From the NCBI GenBank assembly GCA_030411725.1, contig MU839838.1:186001-250000 (forward strand): a DNA stretch of 64,000 nt, given 5' to 3'. The DNA comes from Echria macrotheca. Its lineage: Eukaryota > Ascomycota > Sordariomycetes > Sordariales > Schizotheciaceae. Every line of letters begins with the position of its first letter. The first letter of the stretch is position 1. This document shows positions 1-11,546 of this stretch, in pieces. The notes beneath the pieces were generated by a model, which saw only the letters and a list, made by a program, of their open reading frames with translations, was not told where the DNA came from and did not search any database. The translations under genes and the position numbers were made by a program.

Positions 1-1
1 T

Positions 2-1453
2 ATCACGACCCTCAAGGACCAAAAGAAGATCCCGAGCATAAGCTGGAGCTACACAGCGGGCGCCAAGTACCGTAAGCAACTCGTCCGCATCGCATTGAAT
101 GCGCTGACAAGAACAGGCTTGAAACAGGTCTACGGCCAGCTCATCTTCTCGGGCTACGACACGTCCCGTTTCGAGGAAAACTCGGTCTCGTTCAGCATGG
201 CCGAGGACGTGACGCGGGACCTCGTCGTGTCCTTGCAGTCCATCAGCTACAGCGGATCGACTTCGACAACGCTCCTCTCGCAATCCATCGACATCTTCAT
301 CGACTCGACCGATCCGAACCTGTGGCTTCCGGCCGAGGCGTGCGATGCTTTCGAGAAGGCGTTCGGGTTGACGCTCGACGCCAAGACGGGGTTGTATTTG
401 GTCAACGACACACACAGGAACCAGTTGCTTGACTCCAACGCCGAGGTGACGTTCCGACTGTCGGATGTCAAGTCGGGCGGCGATACCGTCACCGTCGTTC
501 TTCCGTACGCCGCGTTCGATCTAACAGCGAAGAGTCCGCTGGTCGAGAACGAAACGCACTATTTCCCGCTCAAGCGGGCCAACAATTCGGGGCAGTACAC
601 GCTGGGTCGAGTGTTTTTGCAGGAAGCGTACGTTCCCTCATTCTGTATTTTTGTTGATGGGCATTCAGTTGACATTCACAGCTACCTCTCGGCCGACTAC
701 GAGCGCAAGGTGTTCAACGTGTCGGCCTGTGTGTGGAACCAGGGCGCCCAGCAGAATATCGTAGCTATCACCTCCACCGACCCGAATAGCCCGGGCGGAT
801 CCGGGTCCGGCAAGTCCTCGTTGAGTGGCGGCACCATTGCTGGCATCGTCATCGGCGCCGTACTTGGTGCTCTCCTGTTGGCTGCCATCATCGCGCTCTT
901 CATCCTGCGCAAGCGGAGAAAGTGGATCGGCAAGGGCTACGCCGTCGCTGCAAAGCCAATCGAGCCCGACGAATCTGTGCTCAAAGGACCCGTCTTCAAC
1001 TCGCCGTCGTACCGCAACTCGACGCCAAGCTCGGCTCCGTTCTCAGCCGACGACATCTCTGGGTCCAGATCACGGTCGACCGGGGAGAATACCCGGGCGG
1101 GATCCGCGGCCGGAATGGGAGCTGTGGCGGGCATCTCCCCGGGTGCTAGAGAAGGGGTGGAGCTGGATGGCGCCGAGACGGCCGTTCGACCCAATACCGA
1201 GCTGGACGGACACGAGGTCCACGGGCCGCTGCCACCGGTGGCCGAGAACCCCAGCGGTGTGTTTGAATTACCGGGCACGGCCGTGGAAGACGTGCCCCGG
1301 GCGCCGTCGACCGTAGCGTCTCTGGCCTCGCGAGACGACGGCCACCACTCCCCGCCGTCGCCCATCACTTCGACTGCCGGGAGGGATTCGGGCTGGGTCA
1401 GGGATAGCGGAATTGTGTCGCCTAATACGCCTCGGCACAGCCAGGCGTTCTGA
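2..1453 (+). CDS. Membrane-anchored aspartic protease-like protein (5' truncated)
   Basis: The gene enters from outside the window, so the signal peptide and first catalytic lobe are missing. Exons are 2-71 and 117-1453. The 45-nt intron is in frame and stop-free, but removing it restores the usual pepsin-family run AKYRLKQVYG. The visible part is the C-terminal lobe of a fungal A1 peptidase. The second active-site motif appears as DST in IFIDSTDPNLWLP, followed by the family-typical CDAFEKAFGLTLD. A Gly/Ser linker leads to one hydrophobic helix (about nt 831-910) ending in LRKRRK, then a cytoplasmic tail of about 175 residues rich in Ser, Pro and Gly. This is the layout of a plasma-membrane or wall-facing protease with a long inner tail. 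The first catalytic Asp lies outside, so activity cannot be judged. Confidence 0.85.
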   Translation: MTTLKDQKKIPSISWSYTAGAKYRKQLVRIALNALTRTGLKQVYGQLIFSGYDTSRFEENSVSFSMAEDVTRDLVVSLQSISYSGSTSTTLLSQSIDIFIDSTDPNLWLPAEACDAFEKAFGLTLDAKTGLYLVNDTHRNQLLDSNAEVTFRLSDVKSGGDTVTVVLPYAAFDLTAKSPLVENETHYFPLKRANNSGQYTLGRVFLQEAYVPSFCIFVDGHSVDIHSYLSADYERKVFNVSACVWNQGAQQNIVAITSTDPNSPGGSGSGKSSLSGGTIAGIVIGAVLGALLLAAIIALFILRKRRKWIGKGYAVAAKPIEPDESVLKGPVFNSPSYRNSTPSSAPFSADDISGSRSRSTGENTRAGSAAGMGAVAGISPGAREGVELDGAETAVRPNTELDGHEVHGPLPPVAENPSGVFELPGTAVEDVPRAPSTVASLASRDDGHHSPPSPITSTAGRDSGWVRDSGIVSPNTPRHSQAF

Positions 1454-2302
1454 GCTTCTATTTCTGGCTGTATAGTAGTCTGTAGTAATGGTAATTTAGA
1501 GTCTGCCCGTTTCGGCACCGTACCTGGGTAGATGGGTCGCCACAATTTTAGGGGTAAGGTGGACTTATGAACCTGTTGATTAACGCTGTGTCAACAGAGA
1601 GGAAACGAAATTGCAACATCGGAGCCGGCCAGTTGTTTGCCGGTACGTCGGCTGGTCGCCACTGGTATTGCCGGTCCAGATCCGGACACGACCGCGAATC
1701 GGTGCTGGACGTTCATTTAGAAGCGAGCAATCGCAACTGCCTCGGTCCCTACAATGTCGCCTGTTACGTTTTAATAACAGTCATGACATCGATCCGATCT
1801 TCTTTTACCCGAGAGGGCGATGCCGTGTCACCAACACCGTGCTATAAACCCGTCCCAGAAAGCGGCCGATACGCGTCATGGTTGGTTACCCCTCTAGGAG
1901 GAAGTGAACCCATGATAAACTCTCCGACTACTCGCAGCGTCAGCCCTACATCGGGATATTGATTTCTATATAACCCGAGCCAATGACGCTGAGATGAGCA
2001 GGTCGAAATGCTCGTAAACAGGATTGTTTTGGGCCCATATTGCTCTGACCGGGGCGGCCGCAGCGGTTTATGAATTAATACGTCTGCAATGACGATCCAG
2101 CAGCTGCGACTGAGATGGTTACCGGGTTGTCCGATGTCCCGACAGATGAGGTCGGGGAGCACGGCTCCTGCTGCACCCCGGACTCTATTCTGGGCGACAT
2201 CCGTACGCCCAGAAGCTTCGATCCCACGCCTACAAATAGTGGCGCGATGCCCGCCGTTGAGTTGGGATGGTGTCTAAGCATCATCAGCACAGCGATACCA
2301 CA
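1454..2302. other. Intergenic, 0.85 kb
   Basis: It holds the 3' flank of the protease-like gene and the upstream region of the small secreted protein gene. Short open frames occur on both strands, but none shows a domain, a signal peptide or consistent coding bias. I see no RNA gene or repeat. Confidence 0.5.
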
Positions 2303-2854
2303 ATGAAGCTCTCCGTCGTCTTCGCTACCTTCTCCGCGGCAGTCCTTGCCTCTGCCCTCCCTGCTGATCTGTAAGTGACTCCTCTCATGCGCAGACATCG
2401 CTAACCGGAGTCGAACAGGACCACATCGGCGGACAGGGACAGGAAGTACAACATTACCTTTTGCAAGAAGGAAGACTACTACGACTGCTATCAGCCCAGT
2501 GATGTCTACACAGGGACTTGCTGTAGGTGACTCGCCACTATGATATCCAACAGGACTGATATGCCCAGATCAACTCGACAGCGACTATAACAACAGAATC
2601 GAGAGTGTTAAGCATGGCCGGAAAGTGAACTGCTACTACTACACGTATGTGCCTTGTGTGGTCGGGAAGCAGGTGCTGACGCGTCGTAAAGTAAACGGAA
2701 TTGCAAGGGCGACTCTCTGTACGGCTCGGGCGACTTTCAGTCGCTGCCGAGCAACTGGAAGGACCAGATCACGTCGTGGTACTGTGAGGAGGATACCAGC
2801 TCGACTGGCGACCGCGACCGTGGCCGCGGTGACGGCCGGGATCGGCACGACTAA
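2303..2854 (+). CDS. Small secreted Cys-rich protein, beta/gamma-crystallin-like pattern
   Basis: Four exons (2303-2370, 2419-2522, 2569-2644, 2692-2854) give a 136-residue protein. The introns are 46-48 nt; the last uses an AAG acceptor. A clear signal peptide (MKLSVVFATFSAAVLASA) is followed by a mature region with six cysteines. A short block repeats with aromatic and Cys spacing: NITFCKKEDYYDCYQ, then an NNRIESV turn, then VNCYYYTKRNCKGDS, then NWKDQITSWYC. The alternation of a C/Y-rich strand, a G-containing turn and an N/W-x-x-I-x-S strand is the pattern of beta/gamma-crystallin Greek-key motifs. The C-terminus is a low-complexity Asp/Arg/Gly tail. It is probably secreted, and could be a wall protein, effector or antimicrobial protein. 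Only the fold is suggested by sequence; the function is unknown. Confidence 0.75.
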
Positions 2855-3158
2855 CTGGAACGCTCTTGCGTATTGTAAACGGCTCATGAGTGTTGGAGTG
2901 ATCGGATATGCCAAGGGTCGAATGTGTCGTCAGATGGAACATGGGGTGGGTTTTAGGTAGAGATGCCGGGAAAATCTACGACAGTACAGGAATGACAGTG
3001 AATATCCAATCGTAACGCCTATCGCTGCCACAATAATCAGTATCGGACACGGTGAAACGTCTGGCCGTTGCTGCAGGTGCCTGCCAGGATCACCAGTGCA
3101 CGGGCCACCATGATGTTGACGCACTCACCGACTCACCAGCAACCCGACCATCAATGCC

Positions 3159-5135
3159 ATGAGACTCCTCGACACGACCACCTTTGAGCTCCAAAGCTTT
3201 GTATCGCCGCCCCGATACGCGATCCTGTCGCACACATGGGACGACGAAGAGATCCTGTTTGAGGACGCCCAGCAGGGCCGGGACTGTCTGCTGTCGAGTC
3301 CCAAAAAGGGCCTCGCCAAGCTCATCGCCTGTTGCGCCATTGCCGCTCGCGATGGCTACGGCTATGTCTGGATCGACACCTGCTGCATCGACAAGTCCAG
3401 CAGCGCCGAGCTGTCCGAGGCCATCAACTCCATGTTTGGATGGTACGCCAACTCGCAGGTCTGTTATGTTCACCTCGCCGACTGCCAGCTGTCCAACGCC
3501 GGCAACAACTGGCGGTGGTTCACCCGAGGCTGGACGTTGCAGGAGCTCGTCGCCCCCTACGATGTCCGCTTCTACAACGCCGACTGGTCCTTTGTTGGGA
3601 CCCGCTTTACGCTGGCCGATGAGATCTTTGAGAGGACGGGAATCGACCCGGTGATCCTGCGAAGACACCGCGAGCCATGTTATCAATCGGCCAAGTCGCA
3701 CTATCGCTCGGCGAAGCGGTACACGATCTGCGTTGGGTGTCAGACCATGAACGCGTCCCGCCGTCTGCTCGACTCCCTGAGCGTTGCTACTCGCATGTCG
3801 TGGGTGGCAAACCGGGAGACCACCCGGGACGAGGACATGGCATACTGCGTCATGGGCATCTTCGACGTCAACATGCCGCTCCTCTACGGCGAGGGTCGCG
3901 ACAAGGCCTTTGTGAGACTGCAGGAAGCCATCATCAACCGGTCTAACGATCAGTCCATCCTCGTCTGGGGTCTGCCGATAACTCCTAGTGTCGACCGGTC
4001 AAGCGTAACGGCTCAGCGGGCACTGGCAATGAGTCCGGGACGTTTCGGGTGCCCATGCGAACCAGACCTCGAGCTGTCCAGCGCATATTCCACCACTATA
4101 TCCAGCTGCGACCTGATCCTCGAAGCCTTGGTTGGGCCCTGTTCTCCGGGGCACGCCTGGGCTTCGTCTGAAGCCCTGTTTGGATCGTTCTGGCTGGCGT
4201 TCCTGAACTGCAGCGGATCCCGCGGACCACTGGCTGCGAGGGCCATTGTGCTGTCCCTGCTGTCACAAGATTCGCTGTTGTTTCAGAGGGTGTCTCTTGG
4301 CGGCTTCCATGTCTTTGAAGCGTGTCCCGACGGCGTTGCCCGTGGTCTTCTGAGGAGTGGGGACGTCGACGAGACAGTCCAACGTGAGTGATCCGGCCTC
4401 TACCGAGCGAAACTGACGCGACCAGTGCCATTCGATTCGCAGGCCTTTAAGCCACATCGCATACGCGTGAGGCTAGTCACAGACCCACCGCACCTACCGT
4501 ACTCGCGTGGGTTTCGCCGGACGACACCGCCTGTCCAAGTCCAGGTCGTCGACTCCGCCGATGGAACATACACCCTCCAGGAGACGATACCGCCCATTAA
4601 GGACGGCAACTTCATCCCGCCGTCACCAGACCCTTTCATGACCACGTCTTTCAGGTATCAGTATGACGCCGCCGGCGACACCAAGCTGCCGCCCGGTATA
4701 TTTGGGGCCTTGATCTTTTCGAGCCAGCAGAAACGTGCATTTGTGGTGCTGTGTGGACTGACAAGAGTTCCGAAGCCGAGCAATCTGTCGAGAGAGGACA
4801 GCCAGGGGGGCGTGGATATCCGGACGTACATCGCGTATGGATGGTGGCAAGAGACCCTGTCTAGTCCGTTCTGTGTCGTCATGTCGTGGGAGTCTTTTGT
4901 GGCAGCGACGGGGAGAGACGATACGGGGACGGAGACGGGGACAAATAGGCTTGATGCGCTTTCGCTGATTGGGCGGGTTCGAAGTCTGGGGCCGATGCTT
5001 AACGGGCAAACGGAGATACTGGAAGAGATATCGACCGTGGTTCTGGATGGGGGGTTCCAGGTGGAGGCACGGCTAGAGAGAGTCAAGTTCCTTCAGCGGC
5101 AGTCGATGTGTTTAGCTATCAAGATCTCGCGGTAG
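3159..5135 (+). CDS. HET-domain protein 1 (heterokaryon incompatibility family)
   Basis: Exons 3159-4383 and 4426-5135 give 644 residues. The intron is only 42 nt (GTGAGT donor, CTGAC branch, CCAG acceptor), and only this acceptor keeps the frame. The N-terminal HET domain (about residues 1-260) starts with MRLLDTTTFE and has YAILSHTW, VWIDTCCIDKSSSAELSEA, WFTRGWTLQELVAP and, later, RMSWVANRETTRDEDMAYC and GIFDVNMPLLYGEG. These are the standard blocks of HET proteins, which trigger cell death when incompatible hyphae fuse. The remaining residues form an uncharacterised C-terminal region with no ankyrin, WD40 or NACHT repeats. An unusual stretch of about 45 residues, with a near-repeat (QSAKSHYRSAKRY), sits between the GID block and the MSW block. 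It lies 545 bp upstream of a second HET gene on the same strand. Confidence 0.9.
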
Positions 5136-5679
5136 TAGGGGGCAACATAGCTTCTCGAAGCGACCGATGGAATCCTCGGTCGCACTTGAAGGATCAGCCA
5201 GGGCAACTTAGGCTTACACATTGATGGATGACGGGATGAGCGATGCCCCAACGTTCCGGACTCTGGACCTAGGGTGGGCATACACGGGTACAACGGACTT
5301 GAGGATTGATGTTTCGATAGCTGGAACACAACGAGCTCAGATGAAGGAGATCGAACGGTCGGTTGACTTTGAAGGCGAAGTCGAGGAAAGGTCGGATGAA
5401 AATTCTGTTGGTCGTTCCTTCCCGTGCAAAGCGTGCTGGCCGGGATGTGGGGTGCCTCACCACTGATCTTGGTGCCGCCCGCTGCGTTGCCGGTGGAAGC
5501 CTTTCTGGATGTGTCTTTGCGGGATTTGGAAGGAATGCTGCAAGTCCTGAGCCCTGGTGCGCGACCTAGACGCCGACGCCTCCGCATTCGGAGGCGGCAA
5601 GCCTTCAACTCTCGCAGCCTTGAGCCCAACCACCCCGCTTCACAATCCACATCTCAACAACCAGACCCAACAAGTTGAA

Positions 5680-7563
5680 ATGCGCCTCCTCGACGCCAAA
5701 ACCCTTCGGCTCCGCGAGTTCTTCGGCTCGGACATTCCGCCGTATGCAATCCTATCCCACACGTGGGGCTCAGTTGAAGATGAAGTCAGTTTCCAGGATA
5801 TCAGCAACCTGACCCACGAAGTCAGGCAGAAACCTGGCTTCCAGAAGATTGCCTATACTGCCCAACAGGCTCAGCGCGATGACCTGGATTGGGTGTGGGT
5901 CGATACTTGCTGCATCGACAAGACGAGCAGCGCTGAACTCAGCGAGGCCATCAACTCCATGTACAACTGGTACAACCGGTCCTCCAGGTGCTATGCCTAT
6001 CTCAGCGATGTTGTCCCATGGCCTGGAAGTAGCCAAGACGACTTGTGGAGCTCTAGAATGTTCGAAAACAGCCGATGGTTTACTCGCGGCTGGACTCTTC
6101 AGGAGCTGATCGCTCCGTTGTGGGTGGCATTCTATGCCCAAGACTGGACATTCATCAACAACAAAGCCAGGTCGCTTTGGGGTCGCTCCCAGCCGAGCGA
6201 TCGGCTTTGGAGCAAGGTTCTCACTGATATTACTGGCATACCGACACAGCTTCTCTTCACAGAAAAGGAAGTCGCGGAGTATAGCGTAGCCCAGCGCATG
6301 TCGTGGGCGGCCAACCGCGCCTGTACCCGGGTTGAAGATGTTGCATACAGTCTTCTGGGCCTGTTCGGCATCAATATGCCGCTCTTGTATGGCGAAGAGA
6401 GCAAGGCTTTTGAGAGGCTTCAGGAGGAGATTCTGAAGACAATTGACGATCACAGTCTGTTCGCGTCAGTGCCTATGGACGAGTCGAATGAGCGGTCCAG
6501 ATATCAGATTGTCACCTCGATCCTTGCTCGGTCCCCGCGGGATTTCCGCCAGTCATCCGACGTTGTCCGAAACGGTGAGGAGCTTGGGGAGCCATCGCAA
6601 ATAACGAAACATGGCTTGAGGATTCAGCTGCCGCTAAGGAAAGTTCGGTTTTCCAACCAGCACCATCTCTTTTGGACGCCTGGTCGGTTCGAGACGTATC
6701 TTGCGGGCCTGAACTGCGACAGGGACGGCGACAAGGTGCACTTGTTGTTGCTGAGGGATAATTCCATCGCAGATACACGGGGGAGCCACCCACACCATAG
6801 AAGATTCTATCGCCTCGGGACATCCGCTATTCTCAACCGTTGCCCTGATGGTGTCACGATTTCTCCTGACGAGGACGTTGAGCTGTTGTACATCCGAAAG
6901 ATCATTCCAACAGACCTCCTAAAGGACCGTGCGCCTTCCATCCGGTGCATAACTTTCCAGACGAACGTCTCGGCGGTTCCGACATTCCTTTGGCCAGACG
7001 AAGAGTCGTCTGAGAGCTACAAAGTCGAGGAACATGATAATCTCTGGTCGCGGTGGTCTCACAGGCTGGACAGGTTTCTCCCTTCGCATTTCCCGACCCA
7101 GGCGTGTTCTATATTGAGACTCGGTCACGGCTGGCCCGAGATGCCTCCTGTCTTCTTGATGGCGGCGACGGAGTGGCAAGTGCTGGGGCATCTGTTCTAC
7201 ATTGCACTATTTCGGGGGTCCGGCGACCATGCAAGAGATTTCTCCATTCTCGGGCAAAAATTTTGGGATTTGGATTTAGTGCAAGAGGGGACCCCGTTAG
7301 AACCAGACGTGATGGTGGAGACGGGACTACGGTTGGGAACCGGCAAATACATCCAAGCGAAAGCGTACCAAAGCCGGGGGCCGGGGAATGCCTTTACGGG
7401 CAGCTCGAAGCATATTGTCATCGCGATCAATACCTGGATCGCTCAGCACGACATTACGGCGCAGGAGGACCCGCCAAGGATTCAGGTCGAGGGTCTAGAG
7501 GGTTCTGTTGGCAGACCGGTGCAGCTGGGTGATGGTGTGCAATCGGCCAGTGAAGGATCTTGA
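5680..7563 (+). CDS. HET-domain protein 2 (tandem paralogue)
   Basis: A single-exon gene of 627 residues. The open frame continues upstream to 5557, but the ATG at 5680 is chosen because HET proteins of this class begin MRLLDAKT, as the upstream neighbour does. HET-domain blocks: PPYAILSHTWG, WVDTCCIDKTSSAELSEA, FTRGWTLQELIAP, AQRMSWAANRACTRVEDVAYS and LFGINMPLLYGEE. The C-terminal 370 residues resemble the usual variable part of these proteins (a CPDGV block is shared with the upstream gene). It likely acts in non-self recognition and programmed cell death. The tandem arrangement suggests local duplication followed by divergence, since the C-termini are clearly different. Confidence 0.92.
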   Translation: MRLLDAKTLRLREFFGSDIPPYAILSHTWGSVEDEVSFQDISNLTHEVRQKPGFQKIAYTAQQAQRDDLDWVWVDTCCIDKTSSAELSEAINSMYNWYNRSSRCYAYLSDVVPWPGSSQDDLWSSRMFENSRWFTRGWTLQELIAPLWVAFYAQDWTFINNKARSLWGRSQPSDRLWSKVLTDITGIPTQLLFTEKEVAEYSVAQRMSWAANRACTRVEDVAYSLLGLFGINMPLLYGEESKAFERLQEEILKTIDDHSLFASVPMDESNERSRYQIVTSILARSPRDFRQSSDVVRNGEELGEPSQITKHGLRIQLPLRKVRFSNQHHLFWTPGRFETYLAGLNCDRDGDKVHLLLLRDNSIADTRGSHPHHRRFYRLGTSAILNRCPDGVTISPDEDVELLYIRKIIPTDLLKDRAPSIRCITFQTNVSAVPTFLWPDEESSESYKVEEHDNLWSRWSHRLDRFLPSHFPTQACSILRLGHGWPEMPPVFLMAATEWQVLGHLFYIALFRGSGDHARDFSILGQKFWDLDLVQEGTPLEPDVMVETGLRLGTGKYIQAKAYQSRGPGNAFTGSSKHIVIAINTWIAQHDITAQEDPPRIQVEGLEGSVGRPVQLGDGVQSASEGS

Positions 7564-7952
7564 TATATGCGCGAGGGAAGCGAATTCTACTTCGACTCGC
7601 GAGGCTTATCCCTCGGGTTCAGGGTGACATCGAGTCAGCGGAGGGCCGAGGCCTCTCACGTCAACGGCGAATCCGACAACGACGTGCCAATGTGTCCCGT
7701 CGGAGAACCATGCACCTCCATGCACGGTTGCCTTGTGGTTGCCTCGGACGGGAGCCGGAGGAGGACTGATCAATGACAAGGCATGCAGGTTTGCCCTGTT
7801 TTCCAGCGACCAATGAGGGCTGCATAGCAGGCTGCATCGAAGGCAGCAACCCCGCGCGATAACATTCCTCAAAAAGGCCACCATGGACGGCTTATGTTCT
7901 CGTCAGTCAGTAACCGTTTCCATCAGAGATAGATCACCTTGTCGAAGTCAAA
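7564..7952. other. Intergenic, 0.39 kb
   Basis: Spacer between the second HET gene and the AAA+ ATPase gene. It probably holds the HET 3' UTR and the ATPase promoter. No feature is recognisable. Confidence 0.5.
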
Positions 7953-10470
7953 ATGCCACTTGAAAGCTCTGTCAGTTCGGTCACCGACCAGGACGAGGAC
8001 TTCTCCGTCATCGAGCGCCTCGCCGATGCCATCCGCATCGAAGATGACGCGCGCATTGGCGCTGAGGACCGCCTCCGTCTGGTTCAGGACCTCTATGAAG
8101 GACCGCGCAAGTGCCAGTGCTGCGTGTGAGTGTTATCCGCAGTGCTACGTGTCATGCTGACCCCCGAAGCAACTGGATCCCTGAGATCCCGCCGTTTGTC
8201 GACCTCAACCCCGCAGTCGCCGAGGAGCCCTCGCACCCGCTGATCGTGCGCCGCCGGGTGATGCGCGGCGAGGGCAAAGCCCAAGTGAACATCGAGTCGA
8301 TCGAGATCTGCAACCCCGACGTGCGCAAGGTCCTGTTCAAAGTCTTCGATGGCTACGACGGCATCATACCCGAGGTCAAGTACCTCATCCTGCGCGCGCC
8401 GTTCCGCCAGTTCTTCTGGCGCTGGGAGGCGTTCGAGAACGCCATCGACGACGAGCAGAACGAGGTGGTCAAGGCGGTGCTGATCCAACTCCGCTCCATC
8501 GTCAGGGCCGAGCTGGCCGAGGCGTTTGCCGTAACCAAAGAGCTCGTCAGCCATGGCATCATCACGTACAAGTACCTGTGGACAATCTTTCCGCCCGGCG
8601 AGATCATCTACGACCGCTACGACGACAGCCTGGCGGGCCGCTTCTTCTCTGTCATCTCTATGAGTGTTCCGCCGCCTCAGTACACGGCAGCTAGCTATCA
8701 GCTGACGTCCATCTCGGTTGACTGGAACGGACACGACTTCCGGTACCAGTATGACACGCGCATGTTGATGAGTTTCAGAGGCACCCGCAAGATCTCGGCC
8801 CTGAACGTCGTCCCAGCCAAGTACGTCAAGGACGGGGACCGCGTGCGGGCCTTGTGTATCGAGCGCGGCCGCAAGTTCTACGCGAACGCGGGGCTTCACT
8901 ACAAAGCGTATGTTGACGATGACGACGAGGAATCCGATAACGATGACGCTCCGAAGAAGCGCTTTGAGCGCCGCATAGTTCTTGACTCGTCCGGTGACGC
9001 GGGGTCTTCGCGTGATAACCTCGGTCATTTCCTCCGGCCGCTCAAGGATATGAAGCAGAGTACCTATCTCATCTCGCAGGCGCCTGTCGACGCGACACCC
9101 CCTGGCGGCCATCGACCGCTCCAGACTGAGGAGGAGAACGCCAGGAACAACTGGAATGGGGGGCCGCCCGGATGGGGGCCGCCCGGACCGAGGCGGGCGC
9201 CACCTGGTCGGTATCCGCCGCCTGGTCCTCCGCCGCACGTCGTGGAAGTCCAGTCCCCGTCGCCACCCCCGATGCGGTCGGCAAGGCGTCGGCGTCCATC
9301 GTTCCACTCCGTTGAGTCTACTAACAGTGGTCAGTTGCGTCCATGGGATCTCGCAGAGGTAGCTGACAGACGTGCAGACTCAGACAGTGACTCGGGTGAC
9401 GAGTGTGAGCTGACCGAGGAGCAGCTGCTGATCTGCAACTCGAAGATGCATGGGTACTGTCTTCGGGAGAAGGATTGGTGTAAGTGGTCTCTTCTGTCGC
9501 AAGGCCTTGCTGACGTTGTAGATTCGTTTGATGTCGATCGCATTCGCGACATTGAGTGGAATACGAAGCCCTTTGACAGCCTGGTCCTGCCTGACGGGTA
9601 CAAAGATTTGATCCTGTCGTTTGTCGAGAGCCAGCTCAAGGAGGGCGACTCGTTTGATGATGTGATCAATGGGAAGGGTCTGTTACTGTCTTGGGGTCAC
9701 GAGCTCTGCTAACGGAATAGGTGGCGGCCTCGTCATCCTCCTCGCCGGCGACCCCGGAGTCGGCAAGACGATGACGGCGGAATCAGGTGAGCGGGCTGCA
9801 GTCCCGGCAGAGCCCCGCTAACGTAAACAGTCGCCGAGAAAATCCATGTCCCGCTGGTCAAGATGGAGCTCTCGGAGCTGCCGGAGGCCACGACGGTGAC
9901 CACGTGCGAGAGCTGCGAGCCCGGCGGCGGCACCAAGAAGAAGGCGCGCAGCGACCTCGACGACGAGCTAACCAAGGCGTTTGAGCAGGCGGCGCGGTGG
10001 AAAGCGGTGCTGCTGATTGTAAGGGGTTCAAGTCGCGAATGAATCGAACTGACCACATGCAGGATGAATGCGACATCTACCTCGAGCGCCGCAAGGATGA
10101 CAACCCGCAACGCAACTACCTCGTCTCGCGCTTCCTGCGCGAGCTGGAGTACTACCCGTCGCTGCTGTTCTTGACGACCAACCGCGAGCGCGTGCTGGAT
10201 CCCGCCATCTACTCGCGCATCCACCTGACCATCAACTATCCCGCGCTCGACGTGGCATCGCGACTGGCCATCTGGAAGACCTTCCTGGGACGAGAGGAGT
10301 CCAGCGTCACGGAGGAGGAGCTGCACAAGCTGGCCGATATCGATGTCAACGGACGCCGGATCAAGAATATCACCAAGACGGCGCGGATCATGGCGAGGCG
10401 CGGAGAGCGGCCGATTACGTTTCCGGATATCAGGAACGTGATGCGCATTACCGAGGGATTGACGATTTGA
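7953..10470 (+). CDS. AAA+ ATPase, fungal DUF7025-AAA type
   Basis: Seven exons (7953-8125, 8170-9329, 9378-9479, 9522-9677, 9721-9786, 9831-10018, 10063-10470) give 750 residues. All six introns are 42-48 nt; two of them (9330-9377 and 9480-9521) are in frame. A long N-terminal domain of the kind found in fungal DUF7025 ATPases is followed by a proline-rich stretch, an acidic S/D run and the AAA module. Walker A is GDPGVGKT (residues 540-547), Walker B is LLIDECD (613-619), and a second region of homology has an arginine finger (NRERVLDPAIYSRI, about 655-668). A basic, Cys-containing insert (CESCEPGGGTKKK) lies between Walker A and B, where relatives are shorter. The role is probably ATP-driven remodelling of an unknown client. 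It directly follows the HET pair. Confidence 0.88.
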
Positions 10471-10537
10471 TCTTGGTGAGCCCGTTGCCCTTGTGATTTG
10501 TATTTTCCAAATTGATCTACGTTCTGGCTTGGATAAG

Positions 10538-10571
10538 ACAGTTATGATGGGAGAACAGTTATGATGGGAGA
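10538..10571. repeat. 2 x 17-bp direct tandem repeat
   Basis: The unit ACAGTTATGATGGGAGA occurs twice back to back just downstream of the AAA+ ATPase stop codon. It is probably a replication-slippage duplication in the 3' flank. Confidence 0.9.
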
Positions 10572-11498
10572 TAGTTGCACCACATGGTCTCTAGCCTATG
10601 CTAGCGGTAGTCGATCGAGATATATCTGTGTCCTACTGCTGCGTGTAGTCTGGAAGGCGACGCTAGACCTGCATGTGTGAAACCCTGACCGGACGTCCTC
10701 CTTTACACGAGTGCGCGCTTATGCAGGTCTACTGTCGGCTTGTAGCGCTATCTTTACGTACAGCCCAGCTAGCGCGGTGAGCGTACGCCTAGCGGGGAAC
10801 GACTACGGTGTACGAATCCCGCCAGGAACCGGTGTTGAGTTGTATCCGGGAACACTGTTTTCGAGTGGTCGACTCAAAGCGTTCGAGGTACTGTGACCTG
10901 ATTGAAGGCCGAGCTAGCCCAATATTTTGATGGCGATATCCTCGTCTCCCCGATTCGTGAATTTCGTTACGAGACCTGCGTCTGCCCGGTCCGCTATTGA
11001 ACTTGATACCCGTGGTTGTTAGCTTTGGTTCCTCACAGATGCGGGCCGACGATCGGGAGGGTGTACTTCCGGTGACTATCTCGCATCTGATTAGCTTCCT
11101 GAAGAGTCCGGTCGGATGATATGGATACTGACTGGGAGCGCAACTCGGCTCTGGACTGGTGCGGTAGCTGTGGCTGTTTGCGGGTTTGCTGGGTGTGGTG
11201 GATCGCTAGCGGATGCGGCTGTGATGAACATTGAAATGAATATCGCGAACTGTTGGCGGAAATGGATCGTGAGGGAGTCAAGTAGATAAGAAAACGAGTT
11301 GGCAGTATTGGGTTTGGCATATGTGTTGGTGGGATTTGGATGGTGATAGTTTCGGTGGTGACGGTGGTGATGAAGTTATTGTTTTGGCTGTCGTTCGGGT
11401 GGGGTGGTTGAGGTGGATGACTTCGTTGGGAGATTGATTCGGTTGTTTCCAAAGAGCAGGGTCTTCTGTTGCGACCGGCAGATTACCAGAACGTGATT

Positions 11499-11546
11499 GT
11501 AGCGTGTTGAGGAAGTAGCGTGTTGAGGAAGTAGCGTGTTGAGGAA
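11499..11546. repeat. 3 x 16-bp tandem repeat
   Basis: The unit GTAGCGTGTTGAGGAA occurs three times without mismatch in non-coding DNA between the ATPase and laccase genes. It is a minisatellite-like tract that could vary between strains. Confidence 0.93.

Noticed and set aside
1567..2398. Several open frames of about 100 codons between the protease-like and secreted-protein genes
   Set aside because: They overlap one another on both strands without motifs or coding-like composition.
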